A DNA stretch of 45,588 bases from an uncultured Elusimicrobiales bacterium. Lineage in GTDB: Bacteria > Elusimicrobiota > Elusimicrobia > Elusimicrobiales > Elusimicrobiaceae. Location: positions 1 to 45,588 of the forward strand of contig CALVFE010000006.1 of NCBI GenBank assembly GCA_944326765.1, written 5' to 3'. The notes below the pieces were generated by a model, which made no database searches, had not been told where the DNA came from, and saw only the letters and a program-made list of their open reading frames with translations. A program made the position numbers and the translations under genes. This document shows, one piece after another, positions 7,302 to 16,273 of this stretch (position 1 is the first letter of the stretch; every line of letters starts with the position of its first letter).

Positions 7302-9149
7302 TTAGTCTAGCGCCGTATCATGAACGCCGGCTTCTTTAAATCCTTTGGCACGAAGTTTACAGGAATCACAATGTCCGCACGGTTTTTTACCGCCGGCATA
7401 ACAACTCCACGTCAGTTCGAACGGCACTTTCAGCTTTGCCGCCAACGCAACAATCTGCGCCTTGGACAACCGCATCAGCGGCGCCAACACTTCTATTCCT
7501 TCGCTGACGCCCGTTTTCGTGCCGCGGTTAAGCGCATCGGCGGCCGCCTTAAAAAAGGCGGGAGTACAATCGGGATAGCCCGAAAAATCAATGGCATTGG
7601 GGCCGGCAACAATGGCTTCCGCCCCGACCGCGTCTAACAAGGATCCCGCCAAGGACAAAAACATCAGGTTCCGCCCCGGAACATATGTAGAAGGAATCCC
7701 CTCCTTTGGGATATCTTCCACAGGCACATCGGGGAGTTCTTGTTTTTTATCCACAAGCGAACAGCAGGAAAGCCAGGGCAAATTAAGGGTAATCAAATGA
7801 TGTTTTACCCCCAGATTTCGCGCTATCATCTGCGCGGCCAGCACTTCGCGGTCGTGGCGCTGACCGTAAGAAACCGTCAACGCTTCGCAGTCGTATCCGT
7901 GCGCCAACGCCCAGTATAAACAAGTGGTGGAATCCAACCCGCCGGAAAACAGCACGATAGCTTTTTTATGCTTCTTTTCTTGGAAACCGGAGTCTTTGCC
8001 AGAGAACGTTACTTCCCCCGCGGCAACCACTTTTTCTTTAGCGAATGGTACGGCAGCCGGCTGCGGCTGTGCAGCATCGGCCGCCGGAACGGCAGGTTTT
8101 TCTTCAGCTTTTTTTTCAGCAACCGTTTCGCTCTTTTTAAGCACTTTATCCAACAAATCGTCCGAAACGGGAGCCATCGTCTTGGCAGGTTCCATCGGTT
8201 CCTTCTTAGAAGATGCCAATTCTTTTTCTAATTCTTCCTTTTCCTCTTTGACCGCCTGCAAGATATTATTAAAAAAGCTCTTAATCCGTTTAGCAGCCTG
8301 CTGTTTAGCCTCGGTTAAACTTTCTTTCCCAGCATCCGCTTCTGCGCGCAAGTCCTCCTTGCTGGGAGAATTTTCTTCGGCGTTCGGCTCTTTTACGGGA
8401 ACTTCCGCAGGCCTATTTTCGGAAACCGGAGCTTCTGCCGCCGCTGCCGCCGAACCGCCCAGCCATTGAGCCGGGGCGGGCGCTCCATAAAGGTGGCATA
8501 CTCCATATCCTTCTTTAGAAAAGCTGATTTGCGGCACCACGGGCAATCCGTTCACCTTAAAAGCCAGTTTGGAATCCTTGGAAGCGGTTTTAGGGAATTG
8601 TTTCATAAATTCCCCGTAACGCATAGTATTGTTAAATTCCACAATCGCTTCCTGAGGATTGCCAATTCCCTGGATATAATCTTTCAAAGCCGACACGCAC
8701 AACCCGTCTTCCACGTCATCTGAGGTGCCAAAAAGCGCGCTGGGAATAAGCAGCACGTCTTTCTGTTGGGCAGCCAAACACTCCGCCAACGTATAGAAAT
8801 TACAAAATCCGCCGGCCAAAACCAGCGAAGCCTGCCGGGCGCACAACAATGCTTTTGTGCCGGTAGCAGTAACTAAAACAACCGGTTTGCGGGCATTGGA
8901 TTTGGAAGCCAGATAAGGAGAATTATCCTCGTGGGCTATGGGCAAGTCCAACTCGGAATAAATTTCAAAATCGCTATGTTCCTGTACAAAAGAAACCGCT
9001 TCTTGCGCTGACTCAAAAACCAATACTTCTTTTTTCCCGTGTTCTAACAAAGCACAAAGAGTAGTAGCCTCGCGCAACACATCTACCACGACGGCGACCT
9101 CTGTCCATTGTCTGCATTCCTCGACGGTTTTAGCTATCAGAACGTTCAT
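7302..9149 (-). CDS. queC: Fusion protein: 2-phosphosulfolactate phosphatase-like (ComB) + QueC 7-cyano-7-deazaguanine synthase
   Basis: A 615-residue two-enzyme fusion. Residues ~1-230 match the ComB family (DVLREATTL near the N-terminus, then TATGTKAL and EDGLCVSAL), which dephosphorylates 2-phosphosulfolactate. Residues ~233-394 form a low-complexity Ala/Glu/Lys/Pro linker with a predicted coiled coil. Residues 395-615 are a complete QueC: the PP-loop SGGLDS near 402-407, GPNAIDFSGYPDC, and the zinc ligands in CYAGGKKPCGHCDSC. QueC makes preQ0 for queuosine. No stop or frameshift separates the halves. The start overlaps the upstream lipoprotein gene by 20 bases. No other queuosine or coenzyme M gene lies in the window, so a functional reason for the fusion is not evident. 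Confidence 0.9.
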   Translation of the reverse strand: MNVLIAKTVEECRQWTEVAVVVDVLREATTLCALLEHGKKEVLVFESAQEAVSFVQEHSDFEIYSELDLPIAHEDNSPYLASKSNARKPVVLVTATGTKALLCARQASLVLAGGFCNFYTLAECLAAQQKDVLLIPSALFGTSDDVEDGLCVSALKDYIQGIGNPQEAIVEFNNTMRYGEFMKQFPKTASKDSKLAFKVNGLPVVPQISFSKEGYGVCHLYGAPAPAQWLGGSAAAAAEAPVSENRPAEVPVKEPNAEENSPSKEDLRAEADAGKESLTEAKQQAAKRIKSFFNNILQAVKEEKEELEKELASSKKEPMEPAKTMAPVSDDLLDKVLKKSETVAEKKAEEKPAVPAADAAQPQPAAVPFAKEKVVAAGEVTFSGKDSGFQEKKHKKAIVLFSGGLDSTTCLYWALAHGYDCEALTVSYGQRHDREVLAAQMIARNLGVKHHLITLNLPWLSCCSLVDKKQELPDVPVEDIPKEGIPSTYVPGRNLMFLSLAGSLLDAVGAEAIVAGPNAIDFSGYPDCTPAFFKAAADALNRGTKTGVSEGIEVLAPLMRLSKAQIVALAAKLKVPFELTWSCYAGGKKPCGHCDSCKLRAKGFKEAGVHDTALD

Positions 9150-9567
9150 TTAAAATCCCCAATACTTTAAAATCTTCGATGGCTTTTTGATCTTCTTCAG
9201 TCAGCTGATCCACATATTTAATAGCGTAAATAATTAAAGTTACCCGCGGTTCAGAAGCCCCGTCTTCGGCGCTGTTGTACTGCCCGATAAGCATAGCATC
9301 TGCCCCTTTAGAAGCCACAAAACGGCGTCCTTTTTCCACTCCCATCTTCAGCACGTCGCGGTCTGGTTTTAAATTTTTAATACGCAAAAGCCCCAAATTG
9401 CCATAAGGTCTGGTAATTTCTCCCTTGCTCCCCAAAATTTCCACTTTTTTGGCTTTCGTAGGCGGAAAATCCGGTCCGATGGCAATCCAATCCAAATTGC
9501 TCTGTTCCAACGTCGCGCAACCGGCCAATAACAGCAAGGCGGCGGCGAATATCTTAAATTTTTTCAT
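9130..9567 (-). CDS. Small lipoprotein, unknown function
   Basis: A lipoprotein signal (MKKFKIFAAALLLLAGC) has a classic lipobox LLAGC. The mature part (~130 residues) contains two short beta-rich segments and GADAMLIGQY, reminiscent of small outer-membrane-associated lipoproteins, but no family is firmly recognised. The start at 9567 is chosen because GGAGGGG lies just upstream and the signal peptide begins there. A longer in-frame version would run into rlmN. Its end overlaps the ComB-QueC start by 20 bases, so it is expressed within the rlmN operon. Confidence 0.75.
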   Translation of the reverse strand: MKKFKIFAAALLLLAGCATLEQSNLDWIAIGPDFPPTKAKKVEILGSKGEITRPYGNLGLLRIKNLKPDRDVLKMGVEKGRRFVASKGADAMLIGQYNSAEDGASEPRVTLIIYAIKYVDQLTEEDQKAIEDFKVLGILNERSDS

Positions 9568-9575
9568 ATCCCCTC

Positions 9576-10598
9576 CTATTTTTTCTGAGAAGCCAACTGT
9601 CCGCAAGCGGCTAAAATATCATTGCCCATACTTTTGCGGATCGTTACGCCAATTCCCATTGCTTTGAGTCCGGCGGCAAAATCTTTGACGATGCGGTCGT
9701 CGGTTTTCTCACCGCGTCCCAAATTGCACGCAATCAGATTGACGTGCAACAAATAATTATCTTTGATACTGTAAATCCAATCCGCCAATTTGCGAATATG
9801 CTCCGGACGGCTGTTTACGTTTTCAATCACGGAATATTCCAGAAACACCTGCCGCCCCGTTAGGGCGATATATTCTTCCAAGGCTTTTTTTAAATCGTCC
9901 AGATCATACTTGCGGTTGACGGGCATCATCTGGCTGCGTTCGGCGTTATCGGCATTATGCAGCGAAATGGCCAAATTGGCCTGCGGCAAATCCACCGCCA
10001 GTTTATGCAATTTATCGGCAATTCCCGAAGTGGAAATGGAAATATGCCGCGCGCCGATATTTAAGTAATCGGCATTGGATAAATCCTTAGCCGCCTTTAC
10101 CACATTCAGATAATTCAAGAGCGGCTCGCCCATTCCCATAAACACCACGCTGGAAATACGTTCACCGAGTTTTTCTTTGCGCACATATTGGTACCACATC
10201 AGTACTTGGTCGGTAATTTCTTCTTGGGTCAAATCGCGCTTAAAACCCATTTTGCCCGTACTGCAAAACGAACAGTGAAGCGCACACCCCACCTGGCTCG
10301 ATACGCACACGCTCCAGCTGTCCTGCGGTTTTAAAAGTACCGTTTCAATACGCCAGCCGTCTTTTAACGTCAGCAGCGCCTTCGCCACTTTATCTCGCCG
10401 GGAACAAGTGATTTCGGTCACCTCGAAACTTAGCAGAGGACAGTTTTTCTTTAACTGTTCCCGCAGGGCGGCGGGCAGACTGGTGGCTTCGTCCCACGCC
10501 AAAATACCTTTTTTAAAAATAGCTTCCTGCACCTGCGCAATGCGGAAATTGGGCAGACCGGCATCCTTGATATATTTTTTTACGGATTCAAAATTCAT
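9576..10598 (-). CDS. rlmN: 23S rRNA/tRNA adenine-C2 methyltransferase RlmN
   Basis: A radical-SAM methyltransferase that methylates A2503 of 23S rRNA and A37 of some tRNAs. The radical-SAM cluster ligands are in CALHCSFC (C-x3-C-x2-C), FMGMGEPLLN follows in the SAM-binding region, and the methyl-carrying cysteine is in the C-terminal ACGQL motif. The MNFESV start at 10598 has an AAGGA Shine-Dalgarno; an in-frame upstream ATG at 10643 would add 15 unsupported residues. It is first gene of a five-gene minus-strand operon ending at the terminator near 6400. An extended -10 (TGATAAAAT, minus strand) lies in the gap to the divergent phosphohexomutase gene. Confidence 0.96.
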   Translation of the reverse strand: MNFESVKKYIKDAGLPNFRIAQVQEAIFKKGILAWDEATSLPAALREQLKKNCPLLSFEVTEITCSRRDKVAKALLTLKDGWRIETVLLKPQDSWSVCVSSQVGCALHCSFCSTGKMGFKRDLTQEEITDQVLMWYQYVRKEKLGERISSVVFMGMGEPLLNYLNVVKAAKDLSNADYLNIGARHISISTSGIADKLHKLAVDLPQANLAISLHNADNAERSQMMPVNRKYDLDDLKKALEEYIALTGRQVFLEYSVIENVNSRPEHIRKLADWIYSIKDNYLLHVNLIACNLGRGEKTDDRIVKDFAAGLKAMGIGVTIRKSMGNDILAACGQLASQKK

Positions 10599-10682
10599 TT
10601 TTATTTCCTTATTACAGCTTGTATATATTTTATCATTTTGCAAGGCACTCTCCGCCCTTTTTATATGGGGTTTTTCCGGAGC

Positions 10683-10711
10683 GTGAAAAAAGCGGTTTTT
10701 TTTAGTATAAT
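10683..10711 (+). promoter_or_regulatory. Sigma-70-type promoter of the phosphohexomutase-eno operon
   Basis: GTGAAA at 10683-10688 and TATAAT at 10706-10711 are 17 bases apart. The -10 ends nine bases before the ATG at 10721, leaving only about three bases of leader and no Shine-Dalgarno sequence. Confidence 0.6.
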
Positions 10712-10720
10712 ACCAGCACG

Positions 10721-12208
10721 ATGAGTGAAGATATCAAGTTTAGCACCGCCGGCTTTCGGGCCGTTACCGCAGACGGGCTTACCGCCCAGTCCGTACAACG
10801 TTTGGCATACGGGATTTCCGAACATATTTTGGAACATCCCTTTTACGGTTTTGAAGGTGAAGGATACCGCAAACACTGCGCGTCGCAAGGGAAAAAACCC
10901 AAGAAACCCCTCGTACTGGTGGGGTTTGACACCCGGTTTTTCTCCAAACAATTTGCCTATATTGCCGCCAACGCCTTGGTGCAGAGCGGCATTACCGTAA
11001 AAGTGGCCGAACTCCCCCTTCCGACTCCCGTAGCGGAATGGGCTGTACTCAATGAATGCGCCGTCGGGGCAATTGTGATTACCGGCAGCGAAGCCGAGTA
11101 CTATGTCAACGGCGTCAAGTGGATTTCTTATTATGGAGGAATTGCCAATAACGAAATTGTAGAAGATATTGAAAAACGCATTCCTTCTCCCAGCGCTCAG
11201 ATTTTAAAAGCATCTTCTACCGAATTTGGCTATCTGAATGCGGCAGCCGTCGTCACGAAAGATTTGCGCAAAGGTTACTTGGCGCGGCTGGAAAAAATGA
11301 TTGACGTAAAAGCGCTCAAAAAAGCCAAACTCAAAATTGCGGTGGATCCGTTGTTTGGAACCGCCAAGCATTATTTCCGCGATTTTCTGGAGAAATACGG
11401 CGTAACCGTGGAAGGGATCCACGAAGGAGACGATGTTTTATTCGGAGGGCATACGCCTAACGCGGGGCCCGTAAGCTTAACCGATTTAAAAAATTTAGTG
11501 GTCTCCAAAAAAATGCATCTGGGCATCGCCTGCAATCCGGACTGCGACAAATTCGGCATTATCGACGCCGAAGGGAACTGGGTTTCTTCCAATGAAATCG
11601 CCCCCATGCTCTTAGAACACCTGGTCCGCAACAAAAAAGTAAAAGGCCGGGTATGCCGCAGCGTCATTACCTCCAATCTAATAGACCAAGTAGCCAAAAC
11701 CAACGGGCTGATGTTGCGTGAAACGCCGGTCGGATTTAAATACATTACCGAACTAATGACCACCGGGCAGTATATTATGGGCATGGAAGAATCCGGCGGG
11801 ATTGCCGTAGCCAACCATATTCCGGATAAAGACGGCCTTTTGGCGTGTTTGCTGGTGGTGGATATGCTGGCGGTGGAAGGAAAAACGTTCAAACAACTCA
11901 AAAAAGACTTTTACAAAAAATACAAACAATTGTTTGACCAAAAAGTCAGTATTCCCAAAACGGAAACGGAAATCAACCGCATTATGGAACGGTTGGATAT
12001 CCGGCCGCCGCTCTCCTTGAACAAGACCTCGGTGTGGCGTATAGATTCCACCGACGGATTCAAATTTATTTTAAAAGGCGGCAGCTGGCTGGCGATTCGT
12101 CCGTCCAGTACGGAACGGCTGATTCGCATGTATGCCGAAGCGCAGGACGAAAAACTGCCAGCTGCTTTAATAAAAGAAGGTAAAAAAATTATAGACAGTA
12201 TCGTCTAA
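10721..12208 (+). CDS. Divergent alpha-D-phosphohexomutase (phosphoglucomutase/phosphomannomutase family)
   Basis: A 495-residue, four-domain phosphohexomutase, the family that interconverts hexose 1- and 6-phosphates. It opens with FSTAGFRAV. The catalytic phosphoserine loop, normally TASHNP, is TGSEAE, with Ser kept and the following His lost. The metal loop, normally DGDxDR, is NPDCDK, so the first Asp is Asn and the Arg is Lys. The sugar-binding loop GMEESGG and the phosphate-binding RPSSTE are conserved. The substrate is therefore uncertain. It is first in the operon with eno, 35 bases upstream of it. Confidence 0.85.
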   Translation: MSEDIKFSTAGFRAVTADGLTAQSVQRLAYGISEHILEHPFYGFEGEGYRKHCASQGKKPKKPLVLVGFDTRFFSKQFAYIAANALVQSGITVKVAELPLPTPVAEWAVLNECAVGAIVITGSEAEYYVNGVKWISYYGGIANNEIVEDIEKRIPSPSAQILKASSTEFGYLNAAAVVTKDLRKGYLARLEKMIDVKALKKAKLKIAVDPLFGTAKHYFRDFLEKYGVTVEGIHEGDDVLFGGHTPNAGPVSLTDLKNLVVSKKMHLGIACNPDCDKFGIIDAEGNWVSSNEIAPMLLEHLVRNKKVKGRVCRSVITSNLIDQVAKTNGLMLRETPVGFKYITELMTTGQYIMGMEESGGIAVANHIPDKDGLLACLLVVDMLAVEGKTFKQLKKDFYKKYKQLFDQKVSIPKTETEINRIMERLDIRPPLSLNKTSVWRIDSTDGFKFILKGGSWLAIRPSSTERLIRMYAEAQDEKLPAALIKEGKKIIDSIV

Positions 12209-12243
12209 TCTGCGGCCGCACGGCGGCCGGAGGGGGTTGTTTT

Positions 12244-13515
12244 ATGGCTCGTATCCGAAAAATTACAGCAAGAGAAATTTTAGATTCACGCGGGTATCCC
12301 ACCGTCGCGGCAGACGTAATGCTGGACGACGGCAATACCGGCACGGCAGCCGTTCCCAGCGGGGCGTCCACCGGTTCGCACGAAGCATTGGAACTGCGCG
12401 ACGGGGGCGAACGCTACAACGGAAAAGGCGTTCTGAATGCCGTCAAGAATATAGAACGTATTTCCCAACAGCTGGCGGGAATGGATCCGTTTGACATTCG
12501 GCTGGTTGACGAAAGCATGATTGCGCTGGACGGCACGGAAAACAAATCCCATTTGGGCGCCAATGCGACGTTGGCAGTGTCTATGGCCGTCTTGCGGGCG
12601 GGCTGCCACAGCGCCAAATTGCCTCTTTATGAACATATCCGCAACGTCTATGGGCTGCAATATGACAACTACCTAATCCCGGCACCTATGCTTAATATCA
12701 TCAACGGCGGCAAACACGCCGATTCCGGCTTAGACGTACAAGAATTTATGATTGTTCCAACCTCCCCCAAAACTTTTGCCGAAGCTTTGCGCGAAGCCAG
12801 CGAAACTTATCACTCTTTGCGCAGCTTGCTTAAAAACGAGGGAATGGTCATCGCAGTAGGCGACGAAGGTGGATTTGCCCCCAAAATTTCCAAACACGAA
12901 GACGTGTTAAAAACCATTCTGGCGGCCGCCAAAAAAGCCGGACACCCGGAAATATCGTTGGCGATGGACTGCGCCGCCAGCGAATTTTTTCACGAAGGGG
13001 CATACCGCTTTGAAGGCAAAATGTACTCCGCCGAGCAGATGACGGATATTTACGCCGATTGGTGCAAAACCTATCCGCTGATTTCCATTGAAGACCCCTT
13101 GCAGGAAGACGACTGGAACGGCTGGAAACTGATTACCAAAAAACTCGGCAAAAAAATTAATCTGGTGGGCGACGACCTGTTTGTAACCAATTTAAAACGT
13201 TTGGAAAAAGGCATCGCCGAAAAAGCCGCCAATTCCATTTTGATTAAAGTCAACCAGATCGGCACGGTGTCGGAAACGATTGACGTAATGGAACTGGCCA
13301 AACGAAACGGTTATTCGCGCATCGTATCGCACCGGTCTGGAGAAACGGAAGATACTTTTATTGCGGATTTAGCTGTCGCCACGAATGCGGGCGCCATCAA
13401 AACCGGCGCACCCGCCCGCGCGGAACGAACGGCTAAATATAACCGCTTGCTTCAAATCGAAGCCGAACTGGGCGAAAAAGCCGTTTACGCACAGGACTCG
13501 GCCTTTAACAGATAA
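12244..13515 (+). CDS. eno: Enolase
   Basis: The glycolytic enzyme converting 2-phosphoglycerate to phosphoenolpyruvate (423 residues, normal length). The recognisable elements are the N-terminal DSRGYPTV, the mobile loop SGASTGSHEA, the Mg ligands in MDCAASEF, SIEDPLQEDDW and VGDDLFVT, and the signature ending ILIKVNQIGT. The SHRSGETEDTFIADLAV segment is also intact. A Shine-Dalgarno-like GGAGGGGG lies eight bases before the ATG. Its stop shares one base with the start of the FtsB-like gene (TAATG). Confidence 0.98.
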   Translation: MARIRKITAREILDSRGYPTVAADVMLDDGNTGTAAVPSGASTGSHEALELRDGGERYNGKGVLNAVKNIERISQQLAGMDPFDIRLVDESMIALDGTENKSHLGANATLAVSMAVLRAGCHSAKLPLYEHIRNVYGLQYDNYLIPAPMLNIINGGKHADSGLDVQEFMIVPTSPKTFAEALREASETYHSLRSLLKNEGMVIAVGDEGGFAPKISKHEDVLKTILAAAKKAGHPEISLAMDCAASEFFHEGAYRFEGKMYSAEQMTDIYADWCKTYPLISIEDPLQEDDWNGWKLITKKLGKKINLVGDDLFVTNLKRLEKGIAEKAANSILIKVNQIGTVSETIDVMELAKRNGYSRIVSHRSGETEDTFIADLAVATNAGAIKTGAPARAERTAKYNRLLQIEAELGEKAVYAQDSAFNR

Positions 13516-13811
13516 TGGCACAGAAAATTATCAAAGCTTTGCTTCGCAACAAAAAACCACTACTGTTGATTACAGCAATCGCAGTAGTGGTTATGATTTT
13601 TTTGGGAAGCAGTTTTTCCAGTCTGGTACATAACAAATTAGAAATGCGCAAGCTATCCAGGCAAAGTCTGGCATTGGACAAACAACACGAAGCTTTGCTA
13701 AAAACAATGGAACGTCTAAAGAAACAAGATTTGACCTATATCGAAGAAATCGCGCGCACCCAATACAATATGGTAAAACCGGGCGAAATCCAATTTCGTT
13801 TCCGCAAATAG
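13515..13811 (+). CDS. FtsB/DivIC-like septum formation initiator
   Basis: A 98-residue bitopic protein with one transmembrane helix at ~15-31, a coiled coil at ~40-70, and the C-terminal pattern IEEIARTQYNMVKPGEI typical of FtsB/DivIC proteins. It bridges FtsL and FtsQ in the divisome. Its place directly after enolase is the common eno-ftsB order of many bacteria, which strengthens the call. It is translationally coupled to eno by the TAATG overlap. Confidence 0.88.
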   Translation: MAQKIIKALLRNKKPLLLITAIAVVVMIFLGSSFSSLVHNKLEMRKLSRQSLALDKQHEALLKTMERLKKQDLTYIEEIARTQYNMVKPGEIQFRFRK

Positions 13812-13825
13812 TAAAAAGAGGATTT

Positions 13826-14434
13826 ATGAATATAGATGTAATTAATTTAGGCCCCATGGACAACTGCACCTACTTGGTCAGCGAAGGAACAGACGCGCTG
13901 CTTATTGATCCGGCTTGGGACATGAATTTTTTGGAACATACGCTGGCAGAAAAAAAATTAAACTTATTGGCGGTACTCTTTACCCACGGCCATTTTGACC
14001 ACGTTAAATTTGCCCAAGAGCTGCTGGAGAAACACCATTTAAAAGCATATATTGAGAAAAAAGACGTCGTACTCTGCGGCATCGACCCGCACATGTTAGC
14101 CGCTTACGAAGGGGCGCAAAACCTGCATATCGGTCCGTTTGAAGTAGAAATCATTCCCACTCCGGGGCACACGGCCGGCGGCGTGTGTATTAAGATAGGC
14201 AATGCCGTTTTTACGGGGGACACTTTATTTCCCGGCGCGTGTGGGCGGGTGGATTTGCCTTCTTCCGATCCGCGGCAAATGCGCAAAAGTCTATTAAAAC
14301 TCTCCCAACTGCCCGAAGACACCCAAATCTTTGCCGGCCACAGCTATGGCGGCAAATGCAGTTCTACCATTGGCTACGAACGCATTAAAAATCCGTTTAT
14401 GCGCAATGCCATACGGGATAAGGATTCGTTATAA
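13826..14434 (+). CDS. Metallo-beta-lactamase-fold hydrolase (glyoxalase II-like)
   Basis: A 202-residue MBL-fold protein with the dinuclear zinc signature THGHFDH (residues 53-59), followed by TPGHTAGGVC, FTGDTLFPGACGR and a final FAGHSYG histidine. This spacing matches the short YcbL/glyoxalase-II-like group of cytoplasmic thioester hydrolases. The length excludes a C-terminal substrate-binding domain as in GloB, so substrate specificity is open. It is preceded by AGAGG and overlaps lgt by one base (TAATG). Confidence 0.88.
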   Translation: MNIDVINLGPMDNCTYLVSEGTDALLIDPAWDMNFLEHTLAEKKLNLLAVLFTHGHFDHVKFAQELLEKHHLKAYIEKKDVVLCGIDPHMLAAYEGAQNLHIGPFEVEIIPTPGHTAGGVCIKIGNAVFTGDTLFPGACGRVDLPSSDPRQMRKSLLKLSQLPEDTQIFAGHSYGGKCSSTIGYERIKNPFMRNAIRDKDSL

Positions 14435-15219
14435 TGCACCCGGTACTGTTAAAAATTGGTTCCTTTGAGTTGGCCAGCTATGGGCTGATGACCGCATTGG
14501 GCTATGTGGCCGCTTCGCTGTATCTATTGCCGCGGCTTAAAAAAATTGGGATTGATAAAGACACGTTTTGGAATTTAATTTTTATCGCCTTCATCGGGGC
14601 GCTGGCGGGCAGCAAACTCTTATATATTATCGTTTCCTGGCCGCAGCTGGGCACTACCTTGGCGGAAAAACTAACCAATATCGTACGGGATTTCCGATAC
14701 GGATTTGTTTTTTTCGGCGGAATGATTGTGTCCGTCGGCGCGCTGGTTTGGTACATTAAAAAGAAAAAACTGCCGCTGTTAAAAACGGCCGATTTTTTAA
14801 TTGTCGGTCTGCCGTTGGGACACGCATTCGGCCGAATTGGCTGTTTTTTGGCGGGGTGCTGCTACGGCCGGCCGACGGATTTGCCGTGGGGCGTTACGTT
14901 TACCGACCCGCATTCGCTGGTGCCGCCGGAATGGTTAGGGATACCCCTGCACCCTACCCAGCTATATGAATGCGCGGGAAACTTGGTTTTGTTTTTTCTG
15001 CTTCACCGCGCTTCCCAAAAGAAACACCGCAACGGAAGCATACTGGTGGAATATATATTAGGATACAGCCTCATGCGCTTTATCATTGAATTTTTCCGCG
15101 GCGATTTTCGCGGGGAATATCTTCTAGGGTTGTCCCCCTCTCAAGTAATTGCGCTTGCAGCGGCCGCCGCCGCTTTTATTTTATGGTATCGCCTCAGAAA
15201 GGAACAACAACATGGCTGA
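14434..15219 (+). CDS. lgt: Prolipoprotein diacylglyceryl transferase
   Basis: An integral membrane enzyme that transfers diacylglycerol from phosphatidylglycerol to the lipobox cysteine of prolipoproteins, the first step of lipoprotein maturation. The signature GHAFGRIGCFLAGCCYG and the later LHPTQLYE match the family, with about seven hydrophobic segments over 261 residues. Its substrates here include the lipoproteins encoded at 9130-9567 and 40980-41579. It overlaps the next gene by eight bases. Confidence 0.96.
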   Translation: MHPVLLKIGSFELASYGLMTALGYVAASLYLLPRLKKIGIDKDTFWNLIFIAFIGALAGSKLLYIIVSWPQLGTTLAEKLTNIVRDFRYGFVFFGGMIVSVGALVWYIKKKKLPLLKTADFLIVGLPLGHAFGRIGCFLAGCCYGRPTDLPWGVTFTDPHSLVPPEWLGIPLHPTQLYECAGNLVLFFLLHRASQKKHRNGSILVEYILGYSLMRFIIEFFRGDFRGEYLLGLSPSQVIALAAAAAAFILWYRLRKEQQHG

Positions 15220-16123
15220 AAATAAAAAAATCGTTTTTGAAGGATATTCCCGCCGGTTGGACGTATTTGCCGCCGACGAGCTGGCCGATTTCTCGCGCGC
15301 TATTGTCCAGAAAATGATCAAAGACGGAAAGATTACCGTTAACGGCAAAAAAGTAAAACCTTCCTGGCCGCTTACGCCGGGCGAAGTGGTGGAAATAGAA
15401 AAGCCGCAAGCCCAGTCCAATACCCGGCTCAAAGACTTAATTATTCACGACGCAAAAGATTTTTTTGTTCTCATTAAGCCGGCCGGTATGCTCGTGCATC
15501 CGCAAAGCCCTATATGGGAAGAACACCCCGAAGCGGTTTTTTCGTCCGAAGAAACGTTGGTTTCCGTCATTCTGGCCAACCCGCCCAAAGGGTTTGACGT
15601 TTCTATGCCGCGGGCGGGGCTGGTACACCGTCTGGACTGCGAAACCAGCGGCGTAATGCTGGTAGCCAAAACGCCGGAATTTCAAGCGGAAATGGTGGCC
15701 TTGTTCGCCAACCGCGAAGTACATAAAACCTATCATTCCATTGCCTGCGGCGAAGTACCGGATGACGAAGGCACGATTGACGTTCCCATCGGGCGCATTG
15801 CCGGTGGGAAAATCAAAGCGTCTGATGTGGGGCGCGAAGCCATAACCGACTATAAAGTGTTGGAGCGCAAAAACGGTTTTACCTATATTGAACTCTATCC
15901 GCGCACCGGCCGCACCAACCAATTGCGCGTGCATTTAAGCTGGCTGGGTTACCCCGTATTGGGTGATTGGCTCTACCGCGGCGCCACGGCAGACCGGTTA
16001 ATGCTGCACGCCCGCAGAATTGAGTTCAAACACCCCCTCACAGGGAAAAAACAAATGTTTGAAGCGCCCGTTCCGCCGGATTTTGAAGCGGCTTGGAAAC
16101 GCGTCACACAACCGGTCGGCTAA
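15212..16123 (+). CDS. RluA-family pseudouridine synthase with S4 domain
   Basis: An rRNA or tRNA uridine isomerase (304 residues). An N-terminal S4 RNA-binding segment (residues ~10-65) is followed by the RluA catalytic fold: GMLVHPQS, the catalytic-Asp motif HRLDCETSG (Asp142), and RTGRTNQLRVHL. The architecture is RluD-like, but target sites cannot be deduced. The ATG at 15212 has a GAAAGGAA Shine-Dalgarno; a longer reading from 15149 lies inside lgt and is rejected. It is the last gene of the six-gene eno operon, followed by a strong terminator. Confidence 0.92.
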   Translation: MAENKKIVFEGYSRRLDVFAADELADFSRAIVQKMIKDGKITVNGKKVKPSWPLTPGEVVEIEKPQAQSNTRLKDLIIHDAKDFFVLIKPAGMLVHPQSPIWEEHPEAVFSSEETLVSVILANPPKGFDVSMPRAGLVHRLDCETSGVMLVAKTPEFQAEMVALFANREVHKTYHSIACGEVPDDEGTIDVPIGRIAGGKIKASDVGREAITDYKVLERKNGFTYIELYPRTGRTNQLRVHLSWLGYPVLGDWLYRGATADRLMLHARRIEFKHPLTGKKQMFEAPVPPDFEAAWKRVTQPVG

Positions 16124-16141
16124 ACGATCTTTTTCCATACT

Positions 16142-16172
16142 CCGCGCACGTTTGTAACGTGCGCGGTTTTTT
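16142..16172 (+). terminator. Intrinsic terminator of the eno-lgt operon
   Basis: An 11-bp GC-rich stem, CCGCGCACGTT (16142-16152) paired with 16156-16166 across a TGT loop, is followed by six Ts. Confidence 0.92.
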
Positions 16173-16239
16173 GTTTCCGACCGATAACGTATCCCCCAAA
16201 TAAAACGGCTGCTAAACTAATCATTTTTTTTGCTTTCTT

Positions 16240-16267
16240 TTGGAATTAAAATCCGATAAGTTATAAT
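16240..16267 (+). promoter_or_regulatory. Promoter of candidate small RNA
   Basis: TTGGAA (16240-16245) and a consensus TATAAT (16262-16267) are 16 bases apart. No ORF with a ribosome-binding site follows on this strand. Confidence 0.55.
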
Positions 16268-16273
16268 CAGAGC

